Position numbers and translations under genes: made by a program
Source of the DNA: Gnomoniopsis sp. IMI 355080
Taxonomy: Eukaryota; Ascomycota; Sordariomycetes; Diaporthales; Gnomoniaceae
DNA: 64,000 bases
Assembly: GCA_027946555.1 (NCBI GenBank)
Contig: JAPEVC010000162.1
Span: forward strand, 20,911-84,910
Reading direction: 5' to 3'
Shown: positions 23,680-36,139 of the stretch, piece after piece
Numbering within the stretch: position 1 is the stretch's first letter
How the letters are laid out: each line of letters begins with the position of its first letter
The notes under the pieces: model-generated
Seen by the model: only the letters and a program-made list of their open reading frames with translations
What the model was told of the DNA's origin: nothing
The model's database searches: none

Positions 23680-24518
23680 CTAGGCATCGACCTTCTTCTT
23701 GTTTCCAGTCTTCGTTCCCGAGCCGGCCACGGATGCAGCGAAGTGTTCCGGGGTCACTTCCCAAGGAGTTCCTGCCACGTCCGAGCCATAGAACCCATCT
23801 TGGGGTGGCGGAGTCCTAGCGAGGACATCTGCGGCATCTTTGACCAGGTCCCTGACTCCTGAGAACCACCCTATGGTATTTGTCAGTGAATAATGTCCAG
23901 AAAAAGTACCGGCAAGTCTCACTCAGAAGCGGACCGACGAGGCACGCGGGAAAAGATTCACGAGAATAATGGCCTCGGATAACACCTCGACTTGTGAAGC
24001 CAGTTCCTTCCTGCTGAAGGTAGGGGGTGAGAAGCACCAAAGGGGGAAAACTCACACCACCCATCAAAGTGCTCCGGCGTGTCGAAGCGGAAGCGGTCGC
24101 CCCATTTCAGTAACTTGGCCATGTCGTCAAACCCCGCCGCCCAACCCTGGCTGTCGATATCTTGGACAACAAGCTCAAAGTCCTCCGCGCCCGCGGCTGC
24201 TTCGCGTCTCATGTCGGCCATGTTGTATATGTAAATCTGTTCGGGGCGCGGAACGAAGCACGGGTGTGGGAATGGTGGAAGCTCCCATGGCTGTTTCTCA
24301 TACGCTGGGTAGCTGAGATCATTGTCATCGTCGAGGTACTTCACACCTGGGATATGCTCTTCCTCTGCCTGGTGATCTCGTCCATCACGGTGTTCACCGT
24401 TGTCTTTGGCCTGGTTGGATGGTCGGCTTGGGAGGTATTTGTTCCGCAAATATTCATTACGAAGGGCCCAAGTTTCATGGTCCATATAATGATCTGATGA
24501 GGCCTTTCGCTCAGTCAT
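23680..24518 (-). CDS. Uncharacterised protein, ~238 residues
   Basis: I do not recognise the family. The best model is complement(join(23680-23870, 23923-23985, 24056-24518)), 238 residues in phase. The N-terminal 80 residues are highly charged (MTERKASSDHYMDHETWALR and on). A Pro/aromatic block follows (KQPWELPPFPHPCFVPRPEQ), then a mixed region ending FRFDTPEHFDGW. The third exon reads WFSGVRDLVKDAADVLARTP and ends with a basic KKKVDA tail. No signal peptide or membrane segment is visible. The acceptor of the first intron is ambiguous: CGAG at 23986 keeps phase, while the nearer CAG would break it. Phase-consistent frames across two introns support a real gene. It is convergent with the GMC gene, with 277 bp between the stops. 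The 5' end uses the first ATG after a frame that is open further upstream. Confidence 0.6.
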
Positions 24519-25470
24519 GATCTTGCTTTCGAGAGGTGGGATCGGTTGGCGTTTTGTATTTGACGTGGTGCAGATGCCAAGCTGGTTGTGCTGATTGATA
24601 CAGAAAGAAAAAGGAAGAGAACTCTGTACAGCCACAGCATCGGATTCAAGAGCAGCTGTGGTTTGGTGCTGCCGATGGTGGTCCTACACGATGTGACAAC
24701 ACGCCGTGAAGGGTTTTACCTTTCCTTCATATTTGCTTGCTTGCTTGCATGGGGTGTGATGAAGCAGTACGAATCCCCAATGATATTTCTGCAAGGTATA
24801 GAGAGAAACTTAAGGGAGAAACAAGGCAAGGAGTTCAAAGTCTTGTCAAAGCATATTGATGGTAAAGCAGTGCACATCATGAAAGGCAACGAAGCAGAGA
24901 CCATGTTTCTATCATAGTTGGGATATCCATTGGAGACTAGAACTTGACCGCTGCAAAATCATCAATTCGAAGGCTCTAAAAGGTTAAAAGTTGTATAATG
25001 AAAATCTTCTGGGCTGGTTCTTTAACCGAAGAATGGTGCCCTCAGTCATTGGCACGGTATTCAAATTGTCTCTCATTAGCCCTTGCACACATGAACACTT
25101 CCAGACCTGCAGGTGGGGAGGGTAGCAAGAAGCAAGTCCGAGGCCCTCAAATTGACATCAATCGAAACATGAAAATCGACGCTCAATGACAGTGGAACGA
25201 GAGGTGAGAGACATGATAGTGGACCATAATTAATAGACGACATTATTGCTGTTGAGGAAAGGATATAAAGGAAAGAAAGCAGCCACGTTAGGGGTGGCTA
25301 CCAAAGAGAAGGAATGACCAACACCATACACCGTTGCTATGATCGTTGTATGCCCATTGCCAATGTTCATCCATTTCTGCTGGCCCTTTCTTTGCCATGT
25401 CTTCCAAGGTTTCCTGCTGGATCAACATCAAAAGCTGAGGCTCCCCATGGGGCACCAACAGACTGCTTCA
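24519..25470. other. Intergenic gap upstream of Vps13 3' end
   Basis: No supportable gene. The region is AT-richer than the flanking genes. A TTGC tetranucleotide is repeated four times at about 24732-24749. It contains the presumed promoter of the minus-strand uncharacterised gene and the 3' flank of VPS13. Confidence 0.45.
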
Positions 25471-28400
25471 TCACTCCAGTCCTTTAAACCGCCGGTTGAA
25501 CTCTTCGACCGCAACTCCTATCATCTTGTAGATGAATGTCCTTCCGCTCTCCTCGCCGATTGGGATGAATGGCCCATTTGTCCCCCCACGGAGCGTCAGA
25601 CTCAGTCCTGTACGCTCCTTGGCAATAGTCTGCACGTCCTTGAGCGGGACATCCCATTCCGTCGTGAGTCGCCGGCTTCTAATAAGCAAGATCCGCGCAT
25701 ACGTCACCATCACCACCATATCCTCGCGCGGCAGTTCCAGGTGGGCGATGTACCCGTCGTCAAAGTACTTGCCATTGTCTACTTGCTTCAGCCAGAACTG
25801 GCCGAGCGCCTCGCGCTGGTTGTAAGGTCGCACAATACCATCCGCGGGAATGTAGCGCGTGAGGCGCACGCGGTCAAGCTCGGATCCGTCAAAGACCGTG
25901 GTGGTGTTGCGAATGCCTTCGGCTGCATTGGATGCGGCGTCAAGTACGCCGATTAGGGGTTTCGTGCCGAGGCCAAGCACACCCTTACCCACGCCCTTGA
26001 AGAAGCCCATTGCACCTTCTTGCTCCGCGCCCTCGAGAGGCTTACGGACTACACCACCCACACCAGATGCAACGGATGTGATAAAGCTGTTTGCACCAGT
26101 CGTGAAGCCGTACAGAGCGTGCTTCGGCCTGTTCCGGGCTCGCGTGATGCGTCGTCTGTCTTGAAATTGCTTGTCAAGCGTCGCTGCTGCAAGACCCTTG
26201 GACATAGCACCGGTGAACTTGGAGAACGAGTCCGTGACACCAAATACGGATTTCTTGACGAAAGAGGCCGCTCCGCGAGCCACACCCAGACCAAGATCCT
26301 CTGGCCGATCGGACATGATTAGTCCTTGGTATGGCTCGTAGAAGACGTCGGCAATGCCAGAGCTGATGTTGTTGAACAGTCCGACGGGATTGCCCAAGAA
26401 GTCAGCCGATCCGAGGATCTTGTGCACTTGGTAGAGCGCCTCCTGACTGTAGTGATTCGAGATATTCTGGATCAGGATTGGGGTTGATACTCGTACATTG
26501 TCCAACATGAGCGCGTTCATCCGAAGAGGAGCATCGTTGACGTTACCCATGGCCATTGTCATGATATTGAAGAAGAACATCAGCGGGTTCCGCGAGGACG
26601 TTTTGTCCTCTGCATTGATGCGCTCCGTGCGCACGAAGGATAAGTCAATCTGCATTGGTTGGATATTCAACAGCTCGAAGTAGATGTCCTGGCCAGATTG
26701 GTTCGCACTCGGCTCGGGTATGTCGAGGCTGTCATCACAGAGCCTGCCTTCGTCATCGGAGGTGGACCATGTTGCACCAGGAACCTTGGAGAAGTCCAAC
26801 ATGGCAAAGATGAAGTCCTCATCGAGATCAACAGTCATCTGTTGGATCAGTATCGTCGCATACTTGATATACAAAACACCATATGAATCATCCTTGACTC
26901 TTGTGACCATCGCATGCAGCGACGGGTGTGCCTCAGTCTCCTGTGCTCGCTTCGGGACCACGCTGGGGTAAAGAATCATTGGGAAAATTCCGCCGTATAG
27001 CTGGTTGTCGATCTGAATCCACTTGATCGCAAGGCTGACACTCTGATACAGGGATGATTCACTGTACCGAAGCGTGAGGTCTCTGAAGGTAACATACGCA
27101 AGCTCTCGTAGTTGTGAATTGATCAGTGAGATGCCAATGCCAGCAAGCTTGAGCTGTGCGCGGAATGTGGTGCCAGTGTCCTGATCCTTCGCCACAAAGC
27201 CCGCTCCAGTGCTAAGATTGCTGCTGGAGCCACTTGCAAAGCCAGTCTTCTGGCGGTATAAACTCTTTGATTGTTTAAAGTTGGACAGAATCAGGGTCTG
27301 GGTTGGACCATCGGCTGCAACGTTGATGTCGATGATCTTTTGACCGCCTGATGGAGTGGAAAGCCTCATGGGCACCAAGTTACCGATCTCCGCCAACTTC
27401 ACATGCCGCTCTTTGCCGTATGCGCAGATAACGATTTCGCGTTTCTTTGCGGCGGGAAAGTCCCAAGCGTAAGGCATAATGCTTCGCGGTGGCAGGCGGT
27501 ATCGAATCGGCCGCCAACCTGAGCGATCCACGGTGTCATCCTCGTCAATGTTTGGATTGGCCTGGTAGAAGGTGAATTCGCAGTCGCTCTCGTTGCGCAT
27601 CGAGAAAGGCCATTGCTTGGTCTCCATGCTCAATTTTAAGAAAATGGACGCATTTTCCATCAGGATTTCTACACGGATCAGTCGCTGGCGTTGACCCGCC
27701 TTGGCAATCTTGATGTGAGTGGTGCCCAAGTCCGAGATGTTAAATGGTGACGTCCACTGATTATCGACCCCTGGATAGCACAGACACAGCTGCTTGACAG
27801 CACTACGCTGCAGGAAGTGAAGCGGCTGCAGCTGACCCGTCTTCAGAGTCATGAGGTTGGACGAGCTCGGCTCACGGATGTTGACCTCCTCCCCAATCTT
27901 ATTCTGGACGATGAATCGAGGAGCAAGCGTCACAACCTTTGTCATCATGTACTTGCCCTCGCCCGGTTCCACGGTAATACCGATGTGAATTTCGGAGTTG
28001 CGGTTTGACGACTGCAGACTGACGTCCGCGGCGCTTCCAATGGCGTCAAAACTTTGTGGCTTGCTCCACTCTGAATCGCCAACCTTGAGCATCGCACGAT
28101 TGCGGTGATCGTCGTTGCCATACGAGAACATGAGAGGGGCGACTTTGCGATTAGTCTCCCCTGTGTCAATCAGCAGCTGCCCCGCCGCAGCCTTGGCTTG
28201 TGACATGAAACCCTTGTGGCGAATCTGTAGATCAAGACCCGTCTTGTTCAATATGACATACGGGCTGTAAACTGTGACTTTGAAGGCACCTCCGCTGTCG
28301 GGAATGCGGTGGTAGTGCAGCTTGAGATTAAGTTGCAGGCCTTGATCATCTTGGCATTTGAGAGTCCTTTCCTTCTTGAAGTCTTCAGAGCTACCAACAT

Positions 28401-31400
28401 TGATAATAGCAAACTCGCTGGGCTTGAAGACGGTATCTTGCATATCAACGCTGAGCAAGAGGAGATGCGAAAGCTCCGTCACATGGACCGGGCTGACACC
28501 ACCCTTTCGGAGGAAGTTCGAGAAGTCCTTCTTCGTGTTCTTGTCATAAATTCGGTACTTGAAGTCGTATGGCAGGAGATTCTCGAGCGTCACCGGTGCG
28601 GATAGCTTGATCTTCATATTCGGGTAAGTCCTGCATAAAGTCAGCATGGTCGTTCAGTGTACGGGTAGATGGCACATCATGGCTTACTTTGTTAGCGGGT
28701 TTCCTCGATCAAAGTTGGCGTTCATTTGAAAGTAGAACGGCTCGCCTTGCTCTCCCTTACAGACCAAGGTGCGGGTTGGTCTCTTCAGTAGATCTCTCCA
28801 CCACAAGGTCTCGCTGGACCAACCATACCCAAAGCCACTATCAGGCCGAATGAGCAAGTTCTTTTCAAAAACCGCACCGACGGGAGCTGGGCGCGCCTCT
28901 CCTGGAGCAATCTTCTCGATCTTCTGCAGCGTCTCTGTAGGCGCATCATATATGCCAAGCTCCACAGGAATTTGAGTGTGGTTCTCGACTAGCAAGGGAC
29001 TACGCAACGTGACATACTTGACATTGTCACTGTCCAATTTCACATCCACCATGAGTCGATGCGAGATATTGTCTTTCTTGGGCTTCAGTGAGTAAATGAA
29101 CTCGCCTTCTCGACTCAGTCGAATGTTCTTCAGCACATCAAAACCACTTCCTTCAAGCTGTACTGCAACGGCAGTGCTCGACATGCTGTCGGTCATCATG
29201 TTCTCGCGCATCTTTTCCCAGTGCTCGAAGCTCCACGGCGCTTCTTGGCCATCTTCAAGGTGAACACTGATGTCTTCTTCACTGGTGGGACTTTTGCTGC
29301 GAACATTGACATCGAACCCTGTGTAGTTGCGAATCCGGTACGGAGACTCGATGCCTCTGGGCTTACCCAGGATGTCCTGGTCCTGTGTCAGGAAAGCAAA
29401 GGACTTGGACGCCAGCGCAATGGTGTTGGTCGTGATTGTGATGTCGAATGTCTTGCGCGAGACAACGTCGACGGACAACAGACCGGTATCCTGTTCGCGC
29501 GCAACACCAATACCAACAGACCAGGGCTCCAGTAGGGGTTCCCAGGCCGATTTTGAGAAGTTGTATATGTTAACATACATCTCTAGCGGTACTTCGGCCT
29601 TGAGGTTCGATGACCAGTCTTCCGCTGTTGCAGTAAAGTCTTTGATGCTGAGATCCAGAATCGGCAACTCGTGCAAGTCACCAATGACAACTACGCGAAT
29701 ACCATCGATGGTAGCAGTCAACTCTTCTCTCTTTTTCGGCTTCTGAGCCAAATCATGAGGCTGCCCTGAAGAGCCGCCGCGACGAGAGGCAGTTTTGCCG
29801 CCCACTGTCGCCGTGCCCTTGCCAGATTTAGCCTGACCTGCCATGGTGGAAGCGCCCTTGCCACTAGCGGTCCGCTTCTTCAAGCCTCCTGCAGCAAGTT
29901 CTTTAGCCTTCTGGTCGGCAGCTCCTGGCTTCTTAGTTTCAGCCTTATCATCATTACCAGACAGCTCCGATGCCTTGCTGATAATCTGGAGCGCCAGCAG
30001 AATATCTCGCAACGATACACGGAGAATGAGCGGCTCAATTTCAATATGCAGATTTGTAAGCGACGGGTCGGAGCTGTCCATGGTCATCAGGATAGAGAAG
30101 TCGTCAATCATTCGCAGCCTTGAGTCCTCAAATCGATCCATGCGGCACAAAAACATGCCAACCTCGGACACCTGGAATGTGAGTGCATGCTGCTGCGATA
30201 GGAGCACTTGCTTAGTACCCAAGACTATCGCCTCGCTGCTTGCGCTGAGAGGATTGGCGATCAGGATGACCTGAGCGTCGACGATGTTAACCCGGAAAGC
30301 GATGCTCATCTTCGACTCTTCTTCCTTGCGGTCCTGAGACGTCGATTTGCGACTGAGAGATGAACTTGGCGAGCGCTGTTCGGATTGTCGCCGCGCGATG
30401 CTAACTTGCATGCTGTCTGCATCGCTCTCCTCAGGCGAATCAAGATCTTCTATCTCGATCGGAACGGGCTCATCAACCTGAAGACCAGTCATGATGAAGT
30501 TTTGCAGCGCAAAGAGGTAGTCTAGGGCAAAGATAATTCTCGGCGAGTCGATAGCGACCATGGCAATCAAGTTGCGCTCCTTGCCGCCAGATATAGTAAC
30601 ACTGGCCATAAATTGCTGTACGTCCTTGTTTCCGCTGGTCATGATGCGACGGAACTTGTTGGCATCGCGTGGTCGAGAATCGTATATGGTGAAGCTTTGA
30701 ATGACGAATTCTGCCTCCAAGCTCCCGTTGGCCTGCATCCGGGTTTTAAGCCTACTATCATCCAGACTGAACCTGCCCAAGCTGGCTTCTTTGATGTTGC
30801 CCACAGGTTGGCCGTCGGGCGCATGGATCAATTCCAGGGCAACCGTTGGCATGCGGAACACGAGGTCAAGCTTCGTCCACGTATCCTGGTTGCTGCCCAG
30901 CTCTGGGGCCATGATAATTGTGTCATCGTCATTTCGCTGTTCGGCTCTTGGCAATGTTTGAGCACGGCGGAGGGTGCTGTCATCAACAGCTTGCTCTGCC
31001 TCTTCGGTCTGTGCTTCTGCGTCCCCAGAAAAAGCAGCCGGCACTGACCGAGAAATGGCAAGCAACGCCTTCATTTGGTACTGAGTGATTTTAACGTTGA
31101 CCTCCGTCATGTTACCTTCAACCTCCAGTTCAGGTCGCTTGGCTCCCTTCTTGTGCTCTGCGTAGATAATCTTGAATCCGAGATCTACATGATCAATCAA
31201 CTCCAGTTCTTCCGACCGGTCATCGGTATAATGGAACAAGGTTGTGAGACGAATGTTGCGGATTCCAGCAGTCATCCTCATGGCGATCTCGCACTCCTCA
31301 GAGTCGTCCAACGGAGCGAAATTGTTCTGCGCATAGATCTCTCCGAGGTAAGCTGTGACTAGGTCTCGCTTAGGTTGGCCAGGAGTCACGTCACTAGGGA

Positions 31401-34400
31401 AGACCACAATGGGCGTCTTGATGACAACATCAAGCTTGGTGCGACTAGTACTCTGCTGCAATTGCTGCGCCTGGTTAGCCGCAGCCTGACGAGCGGCGTT
31501 GTATATGGCCTGCATCTTGCCAAATTTGACCAAAAAGTCAATGATCTTGCGGAAAGGTTCCTCTAGGAAATTGACCTTGATGGACCCAGCCCGCAGATAG
31601 ATCGAAGAGTCATAACCAGGATAGGTCTTTTCGTTCTTGGCATCGAAAGTCTCGTATCTGAAATCGGCGAGATCATCGCCCTGAATGGTAATTAGTCTGC
31701 GAATGGAGGAGTCCTCGGACACGCCCAGGTTCACATCATCCACAAGACTGAGGTCTCCAAGCTTTGTATTCACCCGCATGGTGCTGCCGAGAATGAAGAC
31801 GCCGACATCCGCTTGGTTGAATGCAAGGGTGGCCAGTCGTATGCCATCATTATTGAGGACGAGCTGGATTCTTTTCAGATCGACCTTGACTCTGATGGCA
31901 CCCGCGGAAGTTTGCGGAGTATCGACTGGCGGCTCAACTTCGATGTCAATCTCCGAACCATCATCAGTGATCGCCTTTTGTGGAGGCCGAGCGTTACCCC
32001 CAGGGTTGGTGAACGTGACCAAGATGAAGTCCAAAAGCGTCAGCAAGGTTTTGCGGGTAACAATGAGGTTGATGGTGGAAATCGCTACATTAACATTGGT
32101 CTCGATGCCTTCGTATACCGACATGAACTCAGGCGACTCCTTCTTGACGCGGACGACGTTGACCTTGACGAGAGCCCGGTGTGCCTTCTTGTCTTCTACA
32201 TCGCCCGAAGAGATGATAGACTTGAACTCGGCGGCAGGATTGCTAACATAGTCGTCGACGGTGACTGAGCCTAACGAAACATCGGCAACCATGTCGAATG
32301 GTCTCATGAAATAGTTCACCTCGAAAGTCTGGGCAACAAGCTCGACCAATAAGGCGTCCGGCTTCACGCCGTCCGGATCGCTCTTGTACAAGGAGCCACG
32401 CAACTCGTCCACGGTGAACTTGAGCTCAAAATTCTTTTGTTTCAGCTTCAGCATAGCATTCCCTTGGCCGTCATTCGCGTCTTCAAAGCTCTCTTCGTCC
32501 TCGTCAATGTCATCCAGTACGATAGCCTGGTCTTTCGTAGCGGTGAAGGGAAGCAACTGGGACGAGCGCCTCCGGTGGTCTGAAGATCGTCTGCGCTGGC
32601 GCTTGGGACTCGATTGAGACCGATTTGATCTATCCGAGCGGGAAGACACATTGCTCTCGAGACGTGGGCGCGAAGACTGTGTCTTGGGCTCCGGGCTATC
32701 TCCGCCGAATTTGGGTATCGCAACATCAATAAGCTTCATCAAAGTCTTGTACTTGGTATCAGACGCGGTGACATGCAACAAGGGGAGGTGACCAGACACT
32801 CTGAGCTTGGATAAGTTCGGAGCCTTCGGCAAAATCGACAGCTGCACCAGAAAGTCGATATTGATTTCTTCGACGATGTGCATATTCAAGTCTCCGTTCT
32901 TTTGGACTAGCTGGGATTTCGCTTCCTCGATGGAAGGACCGATGAGCAGTTGAGTCGAAGTAAGTTTCACAATAAACTTGTCGTACATGAGATTCTCGAG
33001 GCGTTTGAAGTCATCATCGGTATACCTTTGGTTCTGTTTCGACTGGATATCCTTCATGGTCTCCTTATCCACGAGTTCGGAGTTGACACTGATATGACCA
33101 GCATCCAGAATCATGCATGTCGATTTGCGAGTCGTGATGCTCTCAGGAATAATGATGAGGGGTGCTTGCAAGTCCAATACCGCGTTGATGGTCTTGTGCT
33201 CTTCTAGCGCGAACTCCAGACCCGCCCTTGTCTGCTGTCGCAAATCCTCGACAGTAGCACCTGCTGTCTCCATGAGAGCAGTAATGGATTCCATGTGGCG
33301 TTCAGGTGGCCGGAAGAAGTCGACGACCCCAACAACGACGTTCGGGTTCCATATGATCTCTAGCGGCTTCAACTTGGTCTTGACGGCAAAATCGCCCTGC
33401 CCATCCAAAGGATTCTGCTCTAGCTGTAATTGGAAAAACGCTTCATCATCGGAATTCTCAAGCTCCATGATGGACAGACGCTTGTTCTGCACGCTTGAAG
33501 GTGCATCTTTGACCCGCACGATCTCGGGAAATTGACTATTGGCTGTAGTACCGTCGTTCACCCGCAGACCGCCCAGGCTGACATCGGTGAGGAATGAGTC
33601 TGGCCTTATCAGAGCCTTGGCCTTAAACACATCGAAGTGCAAGCTCAATACGTCCTGCATATTCCCATGCGGATTCTGCTTGAGAGTGAAACTTCCAGTG
33701 CTAAGAGAAGTTTCCACTTGGAACTTGATGCTGTCCCTAGGAGTTTCAATGGAATCGGCCAAAGCGGCTTTCTCGTCGAAATCAATGGCCTCGTACAACT
33801 CTTGGCGCTGCTCCTCCGTGATCTGGGTATTCTCGTCCGAGTTGGTAGTCTGCTCTGGCGGTTTTGAGCCCCAAATCCAGGACACCCAACCCTGCTGCTG
33901 TTGCTCTTCTTTGGGCGGCTGGTTTTTCAAAGCAGCCGCATTCTCTTTTCTGAGCTGGTTTCGAGCCAAAGATCGCCAGAACCTGAGATCCTCATAGTCG
34001 AGTTTCCACTCGAGTTTGTTAAGATCGTCGCTCTCCTCAGTCGACAACTGTTGATTTTGTTTCTTTTTCTTGAACAGCTCGATGTATCGGAGACGATCAT
34101 CACGGCGTTCCCTGAAGTAGTCCCACGACCATCGGCGGTTCCGCTCGTGTATTTTGCTTAGTACTGCATCTCCAGCGAATTTGAGCCATGCTCGTGGATC
34201 CTCCTTGGGCGTGACGCCTTTTGGCTGGTACTTTTTGTACTCCTGGTGACGGATGAAGTAGTGGAAGAGGTCTACCAGCATCAAAGCATCCCGGTACTGA
34301 TGGTCGTCCAGTACAACTCCGATCTCATCGAAGAGCAGATTTGCCTTCCACTTTGGTGCACGAACGTCTCCGGATTTGTCCATTTCAATCTTGGCCTGCC

Positions 34401-35208
34401 CACTCACGGGCTTCAAGATGAACTGGTGGTCGACACCCACGTTACCGTCGGTCTTACCGATCATGGCCTTGAACGTTTTGATCATCTCGTCATGCTCCAG
34501 TGGCGGTTCTTCTGAAGAATCTGTTTCCCTACCTGTGCCATAGAGTTTTGTGTCCGTGTTCCAATACACTGACAGTGCCCCCAGCGTGGCCAGTTTGTGT
34601 GTGGTTTTGGTCGAATCCTGGATGAAGGTCGGCTTCCATTCGCCATCCGTGCTGATGGCGCTGAATTCCTCGAGAGTGACACCCAGAGCGAAAGGATGGC
34701 CGGGGGCCGATATCGAGTCCTCGTACCGGACATGGATGTTCTTGACCGTGACCTGCAGATTGTCGACGATTTTGGTGACCAGGCTCTGGGTAAAGCTCTG
34801 GCTCCTCTTCTGCTCCTCCTGCGACATTCCTTCTTGCGAGCGTTCCTTCAGCAGCTCGGCTGAGTCAAGCTTCTCTATCTTGATCCTTTGCTTCCTGCGA
34901 TCTTCCTCTTCCTCGTTGTAGGCAGCCTCCTCTCTCGGACTGGCCAACAGGAAAACATTCTCGATAAAGACCTTGACCGGAGCACCACGGAGATTTGACC
35001 ATGGAATTGTCAGCGTGAGCTCGCCGAGGTGGCCTTCGATGACGTTGATGGGAAGCTTGAGCTGATCGAGAGCTTCCTTACGCAGTTCGAGGTCGCGCAG
35101 CTTAACATCTCCGGACCAGATACCGACTTTGAGCTGTGCCGGATCAAAGTTCTTGACGTACATGCCCAGAAAGCGGTTAAGCAGGCCCGAGACGAGTCCC
35201 TCAAGCAT
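25471..35208 (-). CDS. VPS13: Vps13 bridge-like lipid-transfer protein
   Basis: Giant rod-shaped protein that moves glycerophospholipids between organelle membranes at contact sites, with roles in vacuolar sorting, sporulation and mitochondrial integrity in yeast. Exons 28688-35208 and 25471-28630 join in phase (57-nt intron), giving 3226 residues; yeast Vps13 has 3144. The chorein domain opens at residue 1 (MLEGLVSGLLNRFLGMYVKN, GDVKLRDLELRKEAL). A basic Ser/Arg-rich linker covers about 839-885, followed by an acidic stretch with an FFAT-like SFEDAND at 907-913. A Lys/Gly/Thr-rich insert covers about 1751-1824. The adaptor-binding VAB repeats (about 1960-2650) show recurring conserved Asn contexts such as VENHTQIPVELG and LENLLPYDFKY. 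The ATG_C region includes RPKHALYGFTTGANSFITSV, and a PH-like domain closes the protein. No stop or frameshift was seen. ATG 35208 gives the canonical N-terminus. Confidence 0.98.
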
Positions 35209-36139
35209 GATGGGCTGTTTGGTGGCCGGTTACCCTGGCCTGGGAAAGAGGTGGTCGAGAATTAGGGTGTAGAGGGCATGGGATTCGAGGTGCACGGATC
35301 GAGTGGCTCGATTCGACGATATAGGATTGCGATTCGGGCTGAGATTTCGTTGCGAGGAATAAAGGGGAAAATCAGGCTAGAAGCGTCGTTACAGGAAAGG
35401 GAGACTGTTATTCGTTAGTCATTGGTGGCCTTGAATAGTCTTGGGCAACTTCCAACCAAGGAAAGATCGAGCTGTTACGCACCGCGCCCAAGGGAGTGAG
35501 TGCAACGCAGAAAGAGCTCCAGCAATTGCCAAAACCCTTGCTGAGTTCTTAGGATAAAAATATCAGGTCACTCCAAAAGTTACAGCCCTAGAAAACTGCG
35601 ATCAAGGTGAATGAAAGAGGTAGATGACACGAAAAAAGAAGTTGGACGACGTCACGCGTCAGCAGCTCCATTCTCTGCTTGTTGGAGGGGAAGCTGTGGC
35701 GCAGATGACGATGGTCAACACTATCGGTGTGCTATCGGTGTGGCACCAACAGGGAAGCTGGGAAGACAAGGTGCCCTTGGGCAATGAATGGTTAATGCCC
35801 ATATCTGATCCACTCTGCCACTATGGCGGCATCCATACAGGGGTCCCATGACTTGCTAACTAGAGCCTCGCAATCCAATCGATGGGATTCCACTCTTTCT
35901 AGACCTTGCGAGAACCCTATTGACTGTTGAGAAAGTGCTACGACAGACCAGCCAGCCGTACATAACGGCACTCGAGGTCCATTCACTCAAGTTGCATTCT
36001 TTCAAACAAATCAGATCTCAATTCTTTAAACACACGTCACAGTATTTTCTGTATAGACCGAGCGACAGTATGTGTATGGCAAACCAGTCAAGGCACAGAT
36101 AGTAAGCAACACAGATGAAGGGGATAATCTCGATTGCTC
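35209..36139. other. VPS13 promoter region
   Basis: About 0.93 kb between the VPS13 start and the stop of the neighbouring Egh16-like gene; both genes are on the minus strand. It should hold the VPS13 promoter. No supportable ORF or clear regulatory motif was seen. Confidence 0.45.
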
